The notes under the pieces were generated by a model. It saw nothing but the letters and a program-made list of their open reading frames with translations. It was not told where the DNA came from and did not search any database. From Prochilodus magdalenae (Eukaryota; Chordata; Actinopteri; Characiformes; Prochilodontidae): a stretch of DNA of 64,000 bases. Below, piece by piece: positions 1-15,696 of the stretch. Within the stretch, counting starts at the first letter, position 1, and each line of letters begins with the position of its first letter. Where the stretch lies: NCBI GenBank assembly GCA_024036415.1, contig JAMWET010002911.1, positions 372,001-436,000 on the forward strand, given 5' to 3'. A program made the translations under genes and the position numbers.

Positions 1-1219
1 ATCAAAAAAGTAGATTGGTCCTTTCTGGAAGTGCGACACACTGGCTTCTAAAGAGTGCTCACTGGCCATTTGCCATCTTACCTTGCATTAATGGTCTCTG
101 TAAATAAAGTAAATTCTAAAACTTCTAGTGACTGGATCTCCCTTCAGGTGTAAAGAACAGGGGGCTTTAAAGAAGGCTGGTTTAAGAAACTTTAAACTCA
201 ACCCTGAACTCTAAATCTGTTTACCTCACTGTGGCATATGTAAAGATTTCGGTTACAGAACAGCTGTTCTGTATGTCAGCCTCACCTGAAGCACAGTTAC
301 CAATTTAGCAGCATTAAATAATTATATCCAAATAATGTTCAATATGTCTGTGAAAATACTTTCATATAAATACTTTTTATTTTACAAGATTTACTCAATG
401 TAGGTGTAATCTAAGTGGGATCAAAAACAAATGGCAGCAGTTAAAAATGAAACCATAAGCACACTATACAAAGTGGTATATTCTTTTGTACATAAGTATT
501 TAATGTTCCTAATTATAACCCAGCTAGATATGGGTTAAAGTTTATACTGGTTCTGCAGCTATTAGGAAGAAGGCCCACCTTTGACACAGGCTGGCACTAT
601 TACAGAACAGTGGCCGGCCTATAACAGGTAGAATGCCTGGAGAATGCTAATCGGAGCCAGCAGCCCCACAGGACAATGTTGCCTGTGTTTAGGGTAAGTT
701 AATTGCTTTAAATGTAATATTATTATAAACTGTGGAACAGTTCATCAACAGATACAGTCTAAACACTTTTTATGTAATGTAATCCCTCCAAAAGTTTCAT
801 TAACTGAGTCTCTGGCAGATGTTAGTGATCTGAAAATCTTTGGCTTCTACCTGGTTTCAATAGCTTTCAATAAAATAATATTCATTGAGTAAGAACATCA
901 ATGTATCAATATACAAAATATTTAGAGAATGGAATATTCAATTTTACATGCTACTCCTTTTTCAAGCTGCCCGTAAAGGAGCCGTACAAGTTTCATCTGC
1001 AAAAACAAATTGAAAAGTATGATTTTCAGATGGATCACATCAGGTTCCAAATGAACAAAACGGCTAGAAATTCAGTTGCTTGAGTAAGAGTTGCAGGTGG
1101 GTTTTTTATGTATGACTATGTGGATGTTCTTACTGGAGAACTGGGCTGAAGTGCAGGAATGTAGCAGATAGTCAAAGTTACAGATTGAGTCTCTGCCAGC
1201 TGTACCATCTCTGTGGTCA
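1..1219. other. No gene recognised
   Basis: AT-rich sequence. A 60-codon open frame at 901-1083 has no family features and no splice context. The right end may include the degraded terminus of the Harbinger element. Confidence 0.6.
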
Positions 1220-1975
1220 GCGATGTGGAAGTCATGCTCCTTTTCAAGTTAAATATGGGGTATGGCAGGGTGTCGCTCTCCTACCATTCAGGCCATTATA
1301 ATGTCATGCCCTCTCTGGGGTCACCTTGGACCCCTGCAGGCACTGAAACCTGGCCTCGTCAATCCCTATGGTCATCTTAATCCTTTGCTCTAGTTCTGCA
1401 GGTTGTACCGTGACTGTGGTCCAGGGTCAGGGTATGGCGTCATCAGATAGTTCATGCAGGGATAGCCTCGGTCCCCAAAGAGGAGGCCATCATATTGTCC
1501 TGTTACACTGTGGATTGTAATGATTTAGAACGACACGGCATGTAAACCACACTTCTAGCAAAAGTGCCATTCCCTGAAAAAAATTGTATAGTGTTGACTC
1601 CAGGAAAATCCTTAAATCATGGACAGAGCCTGACCATTTGACTTTTGACATTTGTGATGTACGTAGCATCACATATGGCCTTGAGGGAGGAGCAGAATGG
1701 TGGGATGTAGTATTCATGCCTATTTGTACTGAAGGTTATAATCTTAACTATCTGTAGATTAATGCTGTGAGAGGATTTTCTGTTTACATAACCCCCTTCA
1801 TTTTCCAAAGGTGCTTTAATGGGAATGTGGGTTCCATCAATACAGCCAATGGCCCTTGGAAATCCTAAAATATTTATGGGTGTGAAAGTATTAATATATT
1901 GCTTACGTATTGTTTTCTTTCTTATTTTTATTTTATTTTTTTGTAAATAAAAACACTGCAAGTTATAGGGCAAGT
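1220..1975 (-). pseudogene. Decayed PIF/Harbinger (HARBI1-like) transposase
   Basis: Read on the minus strand, 1860-1800 gives [18 protein letters not shown], the first catalytic-Asp block of Harbinger transposases. It is followed by [13 protein letters not shown], then GSVHDLRIF with the second Asp near 1630, then a GDRGYP-like block near 1470 and a VTPERA-like block near 1310. The blocks are in the right order but lie in different frames with stops between them, so the gene is dead. The terminal inverted repeats were not found. Confidence 0.75.
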
Positions 1976-2600
1976 TGCTATAGTAACAAAGGCAGACTCT
2001 TTTTGATGTTGGTTTCTGAAAAGGAAAATTTTGGGTTTTGGTGAACTTAACATACTATTTTTAACAACTATTTTTAGTTGACTTATAATCTAGTTTAGTT
2101 AATTATATGTATAATTAATTAGTTAATTATGCAAAACAACAACAACAATATTAATACTAGAAAACTAGCAAATATTCTAATAACAAAAATAAAATATTAA
2201 AATAATACATAGCTTAGGTAAATGTGGATTAAATATGTATATTGCTCAGCTACATTGTAAACGAAGGTCACCCTTAATGTACTCTGATCTTAAATAAAAA
2301 TTTATCATTGGACTGAGTTTAATCTGGCCTTCCTGATTTTGTGACTAACTATTGGCTTGCATCTTTTAGTATCACCTTTACTATCTGAGATTACTGTAAC
2401 TACAATTTAACCACAATTAAAATGTGGCGTCCACAAATAGATACAAAAATAGTTAACAAAAAGTTTTCAAATATTGTAGAGGCCACCGCATGTATCACAT
2501 TAAAACTAAATAAGTAAATAAGTAAAATAAAACAAAGATGGAAACATAAAATACAAAAGTCAATTTGTGACTCAGAGTGACTCAGATATGCTCCCCAGAG
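1976..2600. other. AT-rich spacer, nothing recognised
   Basis: Very AT-rich, with short AAC and AAAT runs and no coding or repeat signature. CpG content rises after 2600 as the psme1 promoter is approached. Confidence 0.55.
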
Positions 2601-3040
2601 CTGCAATGCCTCTGCGGCTCACGAGGGGGCAGCAATGCACTTCTGGACACACGGAAAATCTTTGACGCAAGTTTTGACCATGCTGGACCAACTAAACCAG
2701 CATCCGATCAGCAACATGTTTTAGCAGGGTGTACAGAGAAGACGTTGTATGTAGTTAGATATCGACACGACGGTTAAGGGTAACAAATGACGCTGCGCTG
2801 CTCAGATACATTCTTAACGTGCATATGGCAGCGCATTTGCTCATTGGCACGGCGTTGCAGCATTCTGAGGCTTATGAGCTCTCTCTAACATTTATACACC
2901 GTTGAATTGCATCGTCTTTCACTGGTAAGAGGCTACGGCGGTTTTGTCCAGGGTTTAGCTCGAACAAGACCGATCATTTTAAGTCCCACCCACCCCCTCG
3001 TGGCTGTGGAGGGAATTACCCAATAATTATTACCCGGTTC

Positions 3041-3052
3041 AGTTTCACTTTC
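3041..3052 (+). promoter_or_regulatory. ISRE (interferon-stimulated response element) core upstream of psme1
   Basis: The bases AGTTTCACTTTC match the ISRE core AGTTTCNNTTTC exactly and lie 138 bp before the psme1 ATG, near where transcription should start. Mammalian PSME1 is known to be induced by interferon-gamma, so the site fits the gene. At 3011-3020 GGGAATTACC is one base off an NF-kB consensus and is followed by CCAAT, but this second match is weak. Confidence 0.7.
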
Positions 3053-3189
3053 AGTCTGTGCGGACGGAGACGCATCTGCTTGTCTAGTCGAAAATTGCTA
3101 CTTTCTTTTATTGTATTATTTTTATTTCATTCGACAGAGCAGATTACACCCGCGTGAAAAGTCTACATTTAGAACAACTTTCTGCAAAA

Positions 3190-6896
<3,707 letters not shown>

Positions 6897-7055
6897 GAAA
6901 TAAACCCCATCTGTGCTGTACACACACATAAAAGAAGAGGAACATATCATATCAGATTTCATTTGAGACGCTTCCTCTGCTGAAGTCACAGTACATTGAC
7001 AAAAGTGTAAAATTTCACTCCTCAGTGCATACTGTGAGTTTGTTCAGATTCATTT

Positions 7056-7061
7056 AATAAA
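7056..7061 (+). terminator. psme1 poly(A) signal AATAAA
   Basis: A canonical AATAAA lies 160 bp after the psme1 stop codon, a normal length for a short 3' UTR. No other gene ends nearby. Confidence 0.7.
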
Positions 7062-8340
7062 ATAGCTTGATTCTATAACCATTGTTTTGAGTTATTCTGA
7101 GTTATACCCTCCAAATCATTATATATGTATTCATTATGTAACCTACATCATCAAATATTTTATCCAAATTCTCTGATCAAAGAGAAATGCTTTGAAATCA
7201 TTTAACTCTTTCAGTAGTATGGTACTATATACTGACAGTGTATTGACAGATGTCATTTCTAAAACAAAATAAAATTTTCTAAGAAGTAAACATAAACTGT
7301 GCAGCTTGTTAAAAATCGTTTGAAATAGGTATAGGCCAGGAACACTAAAGAGTCCAGAAAAAGTATTAAAGTAATAAAAGATTCACACATTTTTTAAAAA
7401 CAACTTTTCACTTAAAACAGTTTGTAATTATTAACATTTAAGAAGTGTATACACATTCCACCTCAGCCTGGTACGGGCTGTGTTTAAGCTCTGTGACAAG
7501 AATAGCCTTCAAAATAAACGTATAGATGATATATACTCAATGACAAGAAACAAAAGCACCAAGAAGGAGTTGTTGAAATGAAATGAAACTTTATATGTGT
7601 TATTGTATTGATGATACATGTAAGTGATCTTGCTGACAAATGCCAGATGAAAGTCCTGGCATGGGAGGCGTCATATGTGGCTGGAGGCTGCCTTGCACAT
7701 ATCTCTGAGCTGATCAGAATAAGAATCAGAAACAGAATTGAGATTGTGAATTGTGTCCCTCGAAAGCATGTCCTGCTAAGCGCCTTTAAATGGTTCTGGC
7801 AAATCAAATAATCTTCTCTGCTAATGGTCTGTTTACGGTCTTTAACATAAAAGTCTTTGAAAAGTGAACCCGATAAACTATCATTATTTCACACATCTTT
7901 TTAGACTGAACTACTTATAGCAATATAGATTAAATACAAGATAAACACAGCTAGCTTGCTTACACCTACAGCTTAGACATGTGATGGTCTCCACACAAGC
8001 GCAAATACGATTACACATGCCAAGCATGTGGGCAGGTAGTGAGATAGGTAGACAAACAGGCAGGTAGGCCCTTCAATCATTTAATTTGATCCAGGTAAAA
8101 TGACTGAATAGGGTTTTTGCAGTCTTGTGGCCGCCATAGATAACTTTTTATTTTCTTTTTAATTGCAAGTACATTTGATTGATTGATTGATTGCTATTGG
8201 GATATGAAAAATATTTTTAAAATGTATGTAAAACAAATCACCTACTCCAGTTTTAACTGGCTAAACTGAATCTAATGTATGTAAAATACTGTGTACTGTC
8301 CCAATAAGTGCATGTCAGTCTACAGCAAATATATAAATAC
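7062..8340. other. Intergenic, nothing recognised
   Basis: Follows psme1. Open frames at 7484-7811 overlap on both strands and show no motif. A (GATT)n string near 8175 is minor. Confidence 0.5.
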
Positions 8341-8352
8341 ACTTATCATCAA

Positions 8353-8745
8353 AAGAGTCCCTGCACCCAGAAGGAAGTGTTAGATTGCAATGCTGTTTGT
8401 AAAGAAAATAAATGTTATAATAAATATTAATACATTTTGAAACATTCCGACCCGTATGAGCAATACTACTTAAGCTACACATACTGAAGTAATGTCTTTC
8501 AGTGTCTTTCAGGCGTCTGGCCACCATTTGCTAATGCAATCTCGTCATGGAGTTATAAAGGTTCCAAATGATGTCCTGTGATAATCCATTCCACACAGCT
8601 TGACTAATTTCACGCAGTTCCTGCAGATTTTGTAGTGGAGGTGAAGTGAGACCAAGCCTTCTGAACACAACCGATTGTTTATCCTTGTTCTAACCATGGT
8701 GCCTGCACACATGGATTTGTTGGCTTTTTGGCTAGTTTTAATGGG
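8353..8745 (-). mobile_element. Degenerate Tc1-like repeat family, copy 1
   Basis: The copy starts with the end motif GCACCCAGAAGGAAGTGTTA. It then follows the same order of blocks as the copies at 36596, 39915, 41270 and 46878: CTACACATACTGAAGTAATG, CAGTTCCTGCAGATTTT, GCACACATGGATTTGTTGG. Coding remnants on the minus strand are broken. Confidence 0.5.
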
Positions 8746-8984
8746 AAGCCTATAAACAGAAAATACTTTTTGACAGAAATCACCAACCAATTTTAATAAA
8801 TAATTGGGCAAAACATGCCAAATACTTCCTTGTTCATAAATGTTATGATCCATTTAAGTCTTTCAAAGACCTCATAAGTCTTTATTTTAATTCACAAACT
8901 CTTTTTTAAATAATGAGGTTTGTTCCTCCAAATAAATTTGTAAAGTCAGAAAAAATTTTCAGTAATGTAAGGCTTGGAGAACAC

Positions 8985-9456
8985 ATCAGATAAAAATAGG
9001 AGTGTTAGCTTTAATACACTGAATAGTAGAGAGGCAAGCCAGGGTAAAAACCAAGAAAAGCAATCCTCAAAAAATGGGGCAAGGAAAAAGAGAAGTAAAA
9101 CAAACCAGGATTAGAAGCCAAAACAGGAAATCAAAACTAGCTAATAGAACCAAAGGGTAAGTACAAAAATTGAGTCAAACTACAAAGCAGATCAATACAC
9201 AGTGAAAGGAAACGAAAAATAGCACTCAACTACTGAGAAAGACAAACAGGTATTTATACAAAGATAAAATGAGGTATAGGTGAAATCAGTTAGAATTCAG
9301 GTGACTTGGAACAAGGAAGTGAATTGTGATTGGTTGAGATGGCATATGTGGGAGTCATGCGATCTCCTGTAGGATCATGGGAAATGTAGTTTATAAAGTC
9401 AACTGAGCCAGTGAAATGGAGTAGTTCTATAAGGTGTGCCAACAGGAAGTGTGACA
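8985..9456 (-). mobile_element. LTR-like sequence (Ty3/gypsy style), minus strand
   Basis: Read on the minus strand it begins TGTCACACTTCC at 9456 and has the layout of the two other LTRs in the window (10382-10840 and 24677-25155): GGAAATGTAG-type boxes, a stretch of short imperfect repeats and an AATAAA-like end. No internal coding region adjoins it, so it may be a solo LTR. The outer boundary is approximate. Confidence 0.4.
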
Positions 9457-10381
9457 AGTTACACGAAATTTGAATGTCTCCTAAATGCGCTTTTCTTCAT
9501 CGCATTGGTTCTTTTTTAATTAAATTTTATTTTTAAACATCTAAAAAAAATCTTCTAAAAAATGTTATATCGTTTATCAGATTTAGGCTAAAGAGTACAA
9601 CATGTGATAAAACTAAGATGCTTATTTGATGTGTCTAGTAAATGTATAACCTTTTCCAACATGTTGTTTGAGGACATAACTAACATACTCTTAACTTAGT
9701 CTTTAGAAATACAGTACAGCTCTACAGTAAAACTAGTAGCATATTTATTTATTTATTTATTTATTTTTTGCTTTTATTCATTAGACAAAACATTATTAAC
9801 ATCTAAATCCAAAAAATTCTTATAAATACTAAACACGTGTTTACTTTTAAGGTGGTACTATTTATATCCATATACTATCTACATAATTTTAAGACACTAA
9901 CCAAGCCAGTTCCAAGTAAGTCAAGTCCAGTGTTTTTGTTGTCATACCTCAATACACCTTTTATACATTAGCTTATTGTGCAATACACAACAGCACTTTA
10001 CAGCAGGACTACATTATACGGATACAGATAACAATCTATCTATGACAACCAGACTAGATCAAAGAATAAGTACACTAGACATTGAATATACAATAGGGTT
10101 GAGACTGAATGAGCAGAATGAAAGTTAAATAAAGTGTGCAGTAATCGTAAAATAGTTAGTGACTTTATATTTTAAATCACTACATTTCAAACTCAAATAT
10201 CTTACAGTTTTCTTTTGGCTTATGTGTGCATAAAAAAGTAGGTCAGAACAAAACAAGCATATTAATCGATTCTTGGTATCCATGGAAATGTCCATTTCAG
10301 GCCTGGACAATATCAAGAAGCCCCTGAAGGTAAGTAGGTAAAGCAGGATGTTTATAAACTATGACGATGGACAAACAAATC
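9457..10381. other. Intergenic, nothing recognised
   Basis: Lies between two LTR-like sequences. It contains a (TTTA)n run near 9735-9760 and no gypsy coding motif, so the two LTRs are probably not one element. Confidence 0.45.
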
Positions 10382-10840
10382 TGACGCAAAAAGTAAAGCA
10401 CAGTTTATTAAAGAGGTTGTACTGAAACACAGCAAGACCAAGAACAGAGAAGTACAATCAAGGGCAAAACTGAATCGTAGTCAATAAACAGGCAGGGGTC
10501 AAGCCAAGCAGACAGTCAGACCAGGCAGAGGTATGAAGGGGGAAAAACAAGAGGAGTAAACCAGAAAATCAAAACCGAGTCGAAGCCAGAGTAACAAGAT
10601 CAAACACAGCGAGACCGCTCAGTACGCTAGAGTGCCAATACTTCGCAATGAGCCCGTGCGAGAGAGACGTATTTAAACAAACTGAATAATTAACATCAGG
10701 TGACCAATCTATATTCTGGAGACCGAGAGCGAGGCAACGGGGTGTGATTGGGCAAGGAAGGAAACGTGACATCAGGTAGTGGATTATGGGAAATGGAGTC
10801 CAGGAGATGGGAGGTGAGAGGAGAACCAGCAGGCATGACA
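10382..10840 (-). mobile_element. Probable solo LTR of a Ty3/gypsy element, minus strand
   Basis: On the minus strand it opens TGTCATGCCTGCTGG and carries CTTCGCAATG-type and TTTAAATACG (promoter-like) boxes. It has AATAAA near its end and finishes GCGTCA. Its order of motifs resembles the LTR at 24677-25155, which does adjoin gypsy coding sequence. I could not find a clear target duplication. Confidence 0.5.
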
Positions 10841-10999
10841 TGAACAAAGACCTACAGACACAATATGGTACAATAAAGTGCTTATGATCATTTGAATAGA
10901 CATCAGTGTCAGACTAATTAATAACCTTTTACTAAAGACTGGTGAACTGAGAGTCTCTACCTAATATAAGTTAAGAGTCTTGTTGCAGAAATGATAATA

Positions 11000-11200
11000 G
11001 GACATTAGAGACATAATGAATCATGCTACTTTTACTTTACATACCTAGGTACATTTGAATGTAAATACTATAGTACTTTTACCCAAGTCGGGGTCTAAAG
11101 GGAGGACCTTTTGTGTCTTTGGGTATCTCTACTTCTACCATAAGTACATATTTGTGAAGTTTGTGTAGTTCGTCCAGCATTGGATACTGTAGTATTATCA
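11000..11200. repeat. Fragment of a dispersed hAT-like repeat
   Basis: The tract CTACTTTTACTTTACATACC followed by AGTACTTTTACCCAAG is an inverted relative of 51430-51610 (GTACTTGAGTTAAAGTAGAG). Such 'acttttactcaagt' sequences mark a common fish repeat. The limits and the family name are uncertain. Confidence 0.35.
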
Positions 11201-11394
11201 GTAAATTGAGAATGTGATTTGAGCTATAAAGCTGTGCAGCACATTAATGTGCTGGAGGAATATTCCACAGGAATAGGTACAGCAGCATCTGTGTTAAAAA
11301 TTTAGCAAATTTCCCCACTGTGGGATCAATGAAGGATTATCTTAAAAAATAGTTCTAACATCTGCATTTCAAATCAAAACCCCCAGATAAACAG

Positions 11395-11725
11395 TAAGGC
11401 TTGATCCATGCCGAGTGCCGGTCTACTGCATTTCTTTTAGGCAACCCTGACGTCTACAAAGAGGCTATGCATGGCCTATGCATATTTATTAAGGAGGCTA
11501 AGAGGCAATACATGCTTAAGCTGGAGCACCACTACAACACCACTGATACCAGGTGCATGTGGCAGACACTAAAACAGCTAATTGATTATTAAAACAAGCA
11601 CAAAGGGGAATTCAACTGCTATGGTGCCCTGCCAGATGAGCTACTTTGAACCTGGCCCAGATAACCTGGTCATGCATTTAGAACTGCATTTAGAAGTGCA
11701 GCAGAAGCAGAATTGGCCTACGTTT
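11395..11725 (+). pseudogene. LINE reverse-transcriptase ORF fragment
   Basis: The translation contains NPDVYKEAMHGLCIFIKEAKRQYMLKLEHHY followed by WQTLKQLIDY. This is the linker before the reverse transcriptase in fish LINEs ('YKEAR...IKRAKR.Y...W.G...ITDY'). A stop at the end of this block and a frame change show decay. It probably belongs to the same LINE group as the fragments at 49640 and 58778. Confidence 0.55.
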
Positions 11726-11735
11726 TTGCGGCTAT

Positions 11736-12490
11736 GTACACAATCAGCCATAACATTAACACTCTATTTATTGATAATCTATTTTATTATCTCCACCTAC
11801 CACATAGGTGCACCTTGTAGTTCTACAATTACAGACTGTAGTCCATCTGTTTCTCAGCATACTTTGTTACCCGTCCTTTACCTTTATTTTTTTTAATGGT
11901 CAGGACCCCCACAGCAGCACCACAGGTATTATGTGGGTGATGGATCATTCTCAGCACTGCAGTGACACTGATGTGATGGTAGTATGATAATGCATGTTGT
12001 GCTGGTGTGAGTGGATCAGAGAATGCAGTGCTGCTGGAGTGTTTAAACACCTTAGTGTGACTGCTGGACTGAGAATAGTCCACCAACCAAAATTATCCAA
12101 CCAACAGCATCCTGTGGGCAGCGTCCTGTAACCACTGATAAGGGACTAGAGAATGACCAACACAAACTCTGCAGCAGCCGATAAGCTATCATCTCTGACT
12201 TTACATCTACAAGATGAACCAGTAAGGTAGTAGTATATAGTAGAGTGGGCAGTGACAGGACACAGTGTTTAAAAACTTACTGCACTTCTGTGTTTGATTA
12301 ACATACTACCATCATGTCAGTGTCACTGCAGCGTTGAAAATAAACCACCACCAACATAATACCCACTCTGTGGATTACAGTCTGTTATTGTAAAACTACA
12401 AAATGCTCCTATATAGTAGGTGGAGCTAAAAAATAGACAATGAGTGTAGATACAAGGAGGTGGTTTAATTGTAATGGCTGATGGGTGTAC
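11736..12490. mobile_element. Palindromic MITE, copy 1
   Basis: The ends GTACACAATCAGCCATAACA (left) and TGGCTGATGGGTGTAC (right) form a terminal inverted repeat. Internally the two halves mirror each other: CTCAGCACTGCAGTGACACTG against CAGTGTCACTGCAGCGTTGA, and GTAGTTCTACAATTACAGAC against its complement near 12385. It has no transposase. The family is common in teleost genomes and its autonomous partner is unclear to me. A related copy lies at 31869-32400. Confidence 0.75.
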
Positions 12491-13179
12491 AACCTTTCTT
12501 TAGCACATATGTTAATTATCACCTGCTTAAAGGCATGAATATATATATAGATAATAGATATTCACATTAGTTATATGAAGTGGTGGTTCAGCTTAGCTTA
12601 AGCAACGGCAATAACCACAGTCTTATTTTATCTTAAATAACAACCATATGAAGTCTATGATCACATCAAGCTGCAATACGCATTATTTATTGACATTATA
12701 TGGATACTTGTTAAATAAAGTATTAATTGATGAGTTTGATTAATAAATGGGTAATAGGGAAACTAGAAACATCACATTTGCCTGAGGAAACTACTGGAGT
12801 TTGCTAAAACTTAGAGACAGCTATTTTATAGAACACAACAAGTGGGGCATAATTCTGAATGGAACAACTAATGTAAAATTATGACAACAAAATGGAACAG
12901 TACCAAAAAAGACTGGATCACAGACAGAAGTGTGTCTTTCATGTGGTAACCTTTCTGCTGCTGGAAGCTTAGACGTGGATCTTAGCGGTGGTTTGGTGAG
13001 GTCCAAACGCTCCTTTTGCCTGGTCTGGATTTGTGTACACTGGAACCCATGCTCATTTCTCTTTTCCACAAGATGACCACTAGAACATCACAGACTGCTC
13101 TACTGAACAGAATGCACAATTTGCACAAATACATTTATTATTAATTATAATTAATTATATTAGGACATCTACACATGTA

Positions 13180-15694
13180 CAGTGGGGTGCGAAAGTTTGG
13201 GCAACCTTGTTAATTTTCCTGATTTACCTTTATAAAGCATTGATTGTTTGGATAAAAAAAATCTGTTAAATATATCATATAGGGGACAAACACAGTGATA
13301 TTTGAGAAGTGAAATGACGTTTATATGATTAACAGAAAGTGTGCAATAATTGTCTAAACAAAATTAGGCAGGTGCATAAATTTGGGCACCAAATAAAAAA
13401 AACCTTAACTCAATATTAAGTAGATTTACATTTACATTTACATTTAAGGCATTTAGCAGACGCTCTTATCCAGAGCGACTTACAACCGTGCTTAGTGTTC
13501 TGTTGGATAATATTCCAGCTAGTAGAGGAAGTTTAGAGCCTAAAACTCACCACGAGCTCAGACACTGCCCGAAGAGATGGGTCTTCAGTCTGCGTTTGAA
13601 GACTGTGAGAGACTCCGCTGTATCTGACGATAGTGGGAGTTCATTCCACCATCTGGGAGCCAGGACAGAGAAGAGTCTGGACGCTTGTCTTCCATGAGTC
13701 CTCAGGGATGGCGGTTCGAGACGAGCTGTACTTGAAGCACGAAGGGCTCGAGGTACAGCTCGACTCTTCACCATTGCCATAAGGTAGTGAGGCGCTGGTC
13801 CATTCTTGGCTTTGTAGGCCAGCATCAGACTTTTAAACCTGATGCGGGCAACAACAGGAAGTCAATGAAGGGAGCGCAGCAGTGGAGTGACGTGGGTGAA
13901 CTTCGGAAGGTTGAAAATGAGATGGGCTGCAGCGTTCTGAACAAGTTGCAAAGGCCTGATGGCCCACAGAGGAAGACCAGCCAGGAGCGAGTTGCAGTAG
14001 TCTAGCCTTGAAATGACCAGAGACTGGACCAGCAGCTGGGTGGCTTCCTGAGAAAGGAAGGGTTGAATCCTCCGGATGTTGTAGAGGAGGAATCTGCATG
14101 ACCGAGTCAGGTTCGCTATATGAGCTGAGAACGATAACTGGCCATCCAGAATCACTCCAAGGCTTCCTGCATCCTCACTCGGGGTGATCAACGAGTTCCC
14201 CAATGAGATGGCAAGATCACAGTGAGGACCTGTAGTGCTCGGGATGAACAGCAGCTCAGTCTTGCTGGGATTGAGCTTAAGGTGGTGAGCTGTCATCCAT
14301 GAGCTGATGTCGGTCAGGCATGCTGAGATGCGGTTGCAGACCTGTGTATCAGATGATGGGAAGGAAAGCATGAGTTGCGTATCATCAGCATAGCAGTGAT
14401 AAGAAAAGCCGTGAGAAGTAATTACTTTGCCAAGAGAAAGAGTGTAAAGAGAAAGGAGAAGAGGACCCAACACCGAGCCTTGAGGGACACCGGTGGAGAG
14501 CCTACATGGAGCAGACGTGGACCCATTCCATGTTACCTGATAGTGGCGGTCCTCCAGGTAGGACTCAAACCACTTCCATGCAGTGCTGGTGATTCCAAGA
14601 TCGGTGAGGACCGACAGGAGGATCTTGTGGTTCACCGTGTTGAAGGCCGCAGACAGGTCGAGCAGAATCAGAACTGAGGACAGTTTGGCTGATCTCGCTG
14701 TCTGAAGCCTCTCAGTTACTAAGATGAGAGCAGTTGGGCTGGTTTGAAGCCAGACTGGTTGATGTCCTGAAGCTGGTTCTGGGAGAGAAAGAAGGAGAGT
14801 TGATTATAGACAGCACGTTCAAGAATTTTGGAGAGAAAAGAAAGAAGTGATACCGGTCTGTAACTGCTGACGTCAGAGGAGTCCAGTGAGGGTTTCTTCA
14901 GGATGGGAACCACTCTGGCAGTCTTGAAGGCTTGTGGAACACACCCTGAAGACAGGGAAGAGTTTATAAGGGAGGAGATGAAGGGTAGCAGGTCCAGGGA
15001 GATTGACCGGAGCAGTGGGGATGGGATGGGATCCAGTGGGCAGGTCGTGGGGTTGCTGGATTCCAGTAGCTGTAGGATGTCATCTGTAGAAAGAGAAGCA
15101 AAACAGGTTAAGGAGTTTGTGGCAAGAGGATGAGGACTGATGGAAGGAGGAGCGGGGACAGGGGAAAACGACTGGCGGATTTTCTCACAATGTTTCTCAC
15201 CGTGGAGACTGAAAGCTGAAATCTCTGAGATAGCTTTCTGTATCCTTCCCCTAAACCATGACGGTAAACAATCTTTGTTTTCAGGTCATTTGAAAGTTGT
15301 TTTGAGACTCCCATGCTGCGACTCTTCAGAGAAGATGCAAAAACTTACAATTGCCCCCCTTAAATACCCTTTCTCATAATTGGAGTCACCTGTGTATGGA
15401 GGTCAAGGGTCACTGAACTTACCAAACCAAATTTGAGTTCCAATAATTAGTTCTAAAGGTTTTGAAATCAATAAAATGACAACAGTGCCCAAATTTATCC
15501 ACCTGCCTACTTTTGTTTAACCAATTATTGCACATTTTCTGTAAATAATATAAACTTCATTTCACTTCTCAAATATCACTGTGTTTGTCCCCTATATGAC
15601 ATATTTAACGGATCTTTTTTATCCAAACAATCAATGCTTTATAAAGGTAAATCAGGAAAATTAACAAGGCTGCCCAAACTTTCACACCCCACTG
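13180..15694 (-). mobile_element. Tc1-like transposon with 210-bp inverted repeats, interrupted by a LINE
   Basis: The left end CAGTGGGGTGCGAAAGTTTG (from 13180) and the right end (to 15694) are inverted copies over about 210 bp. Both are flanked by TA (13178-13179 and 15695-15696), the Tc1/mariner target duplication. On the minus strand, 15314-15170 encodes a transposase N-terminus with a helix-turn-helix (LSQRFQLSVSTVRNIVRK). The coding sequence stops where the LINE at 13423-15172 begins. Only about 30 bp separate the LINE from the left inverted repeat, so most of the transposase is missing. Confidence 0.85.
13423..15172 (-). mobile_element. L2/CR1-type LINE, 5' truncated, inserted in a Tc1 element
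   Basis: On the minus strand the reading frames give reverse-transcriptase blocks in order: VVPILKKPSLDSSDVSSYRPVS (14913 on), GVPQGSVLGPLLLSLYTL, CYADDTQL (the catalytic Asp pair), then GVILDGQLSFSAHI, SRLDYCNSLLAGLP and the end FKRRLKTHLFGQC. Frameshifts break the ORF, for example between 14913 and 14635. The 3' end is a GCATTTAGCAGACGC-type tail and a short ATTTAC repeat, the ending typical of fish L2 elements and their SINEs. A 3'-UTR block present in the copy at 52563 is missing here. Confidence 0.85.
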
Positions 15695-15696
15695 TA

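Noticed and set aside
2577..2777. 66-codon + frame before psme1
   Set aside because: It sits in a GC-richer promoter region, matches no family, and has no splice or start context that would make it a gene.
12821..13069. 82-codon minus-strand open frame
   Set aside because: I could match it to no domain or transposon block, and it lacks a promoter or splice context.
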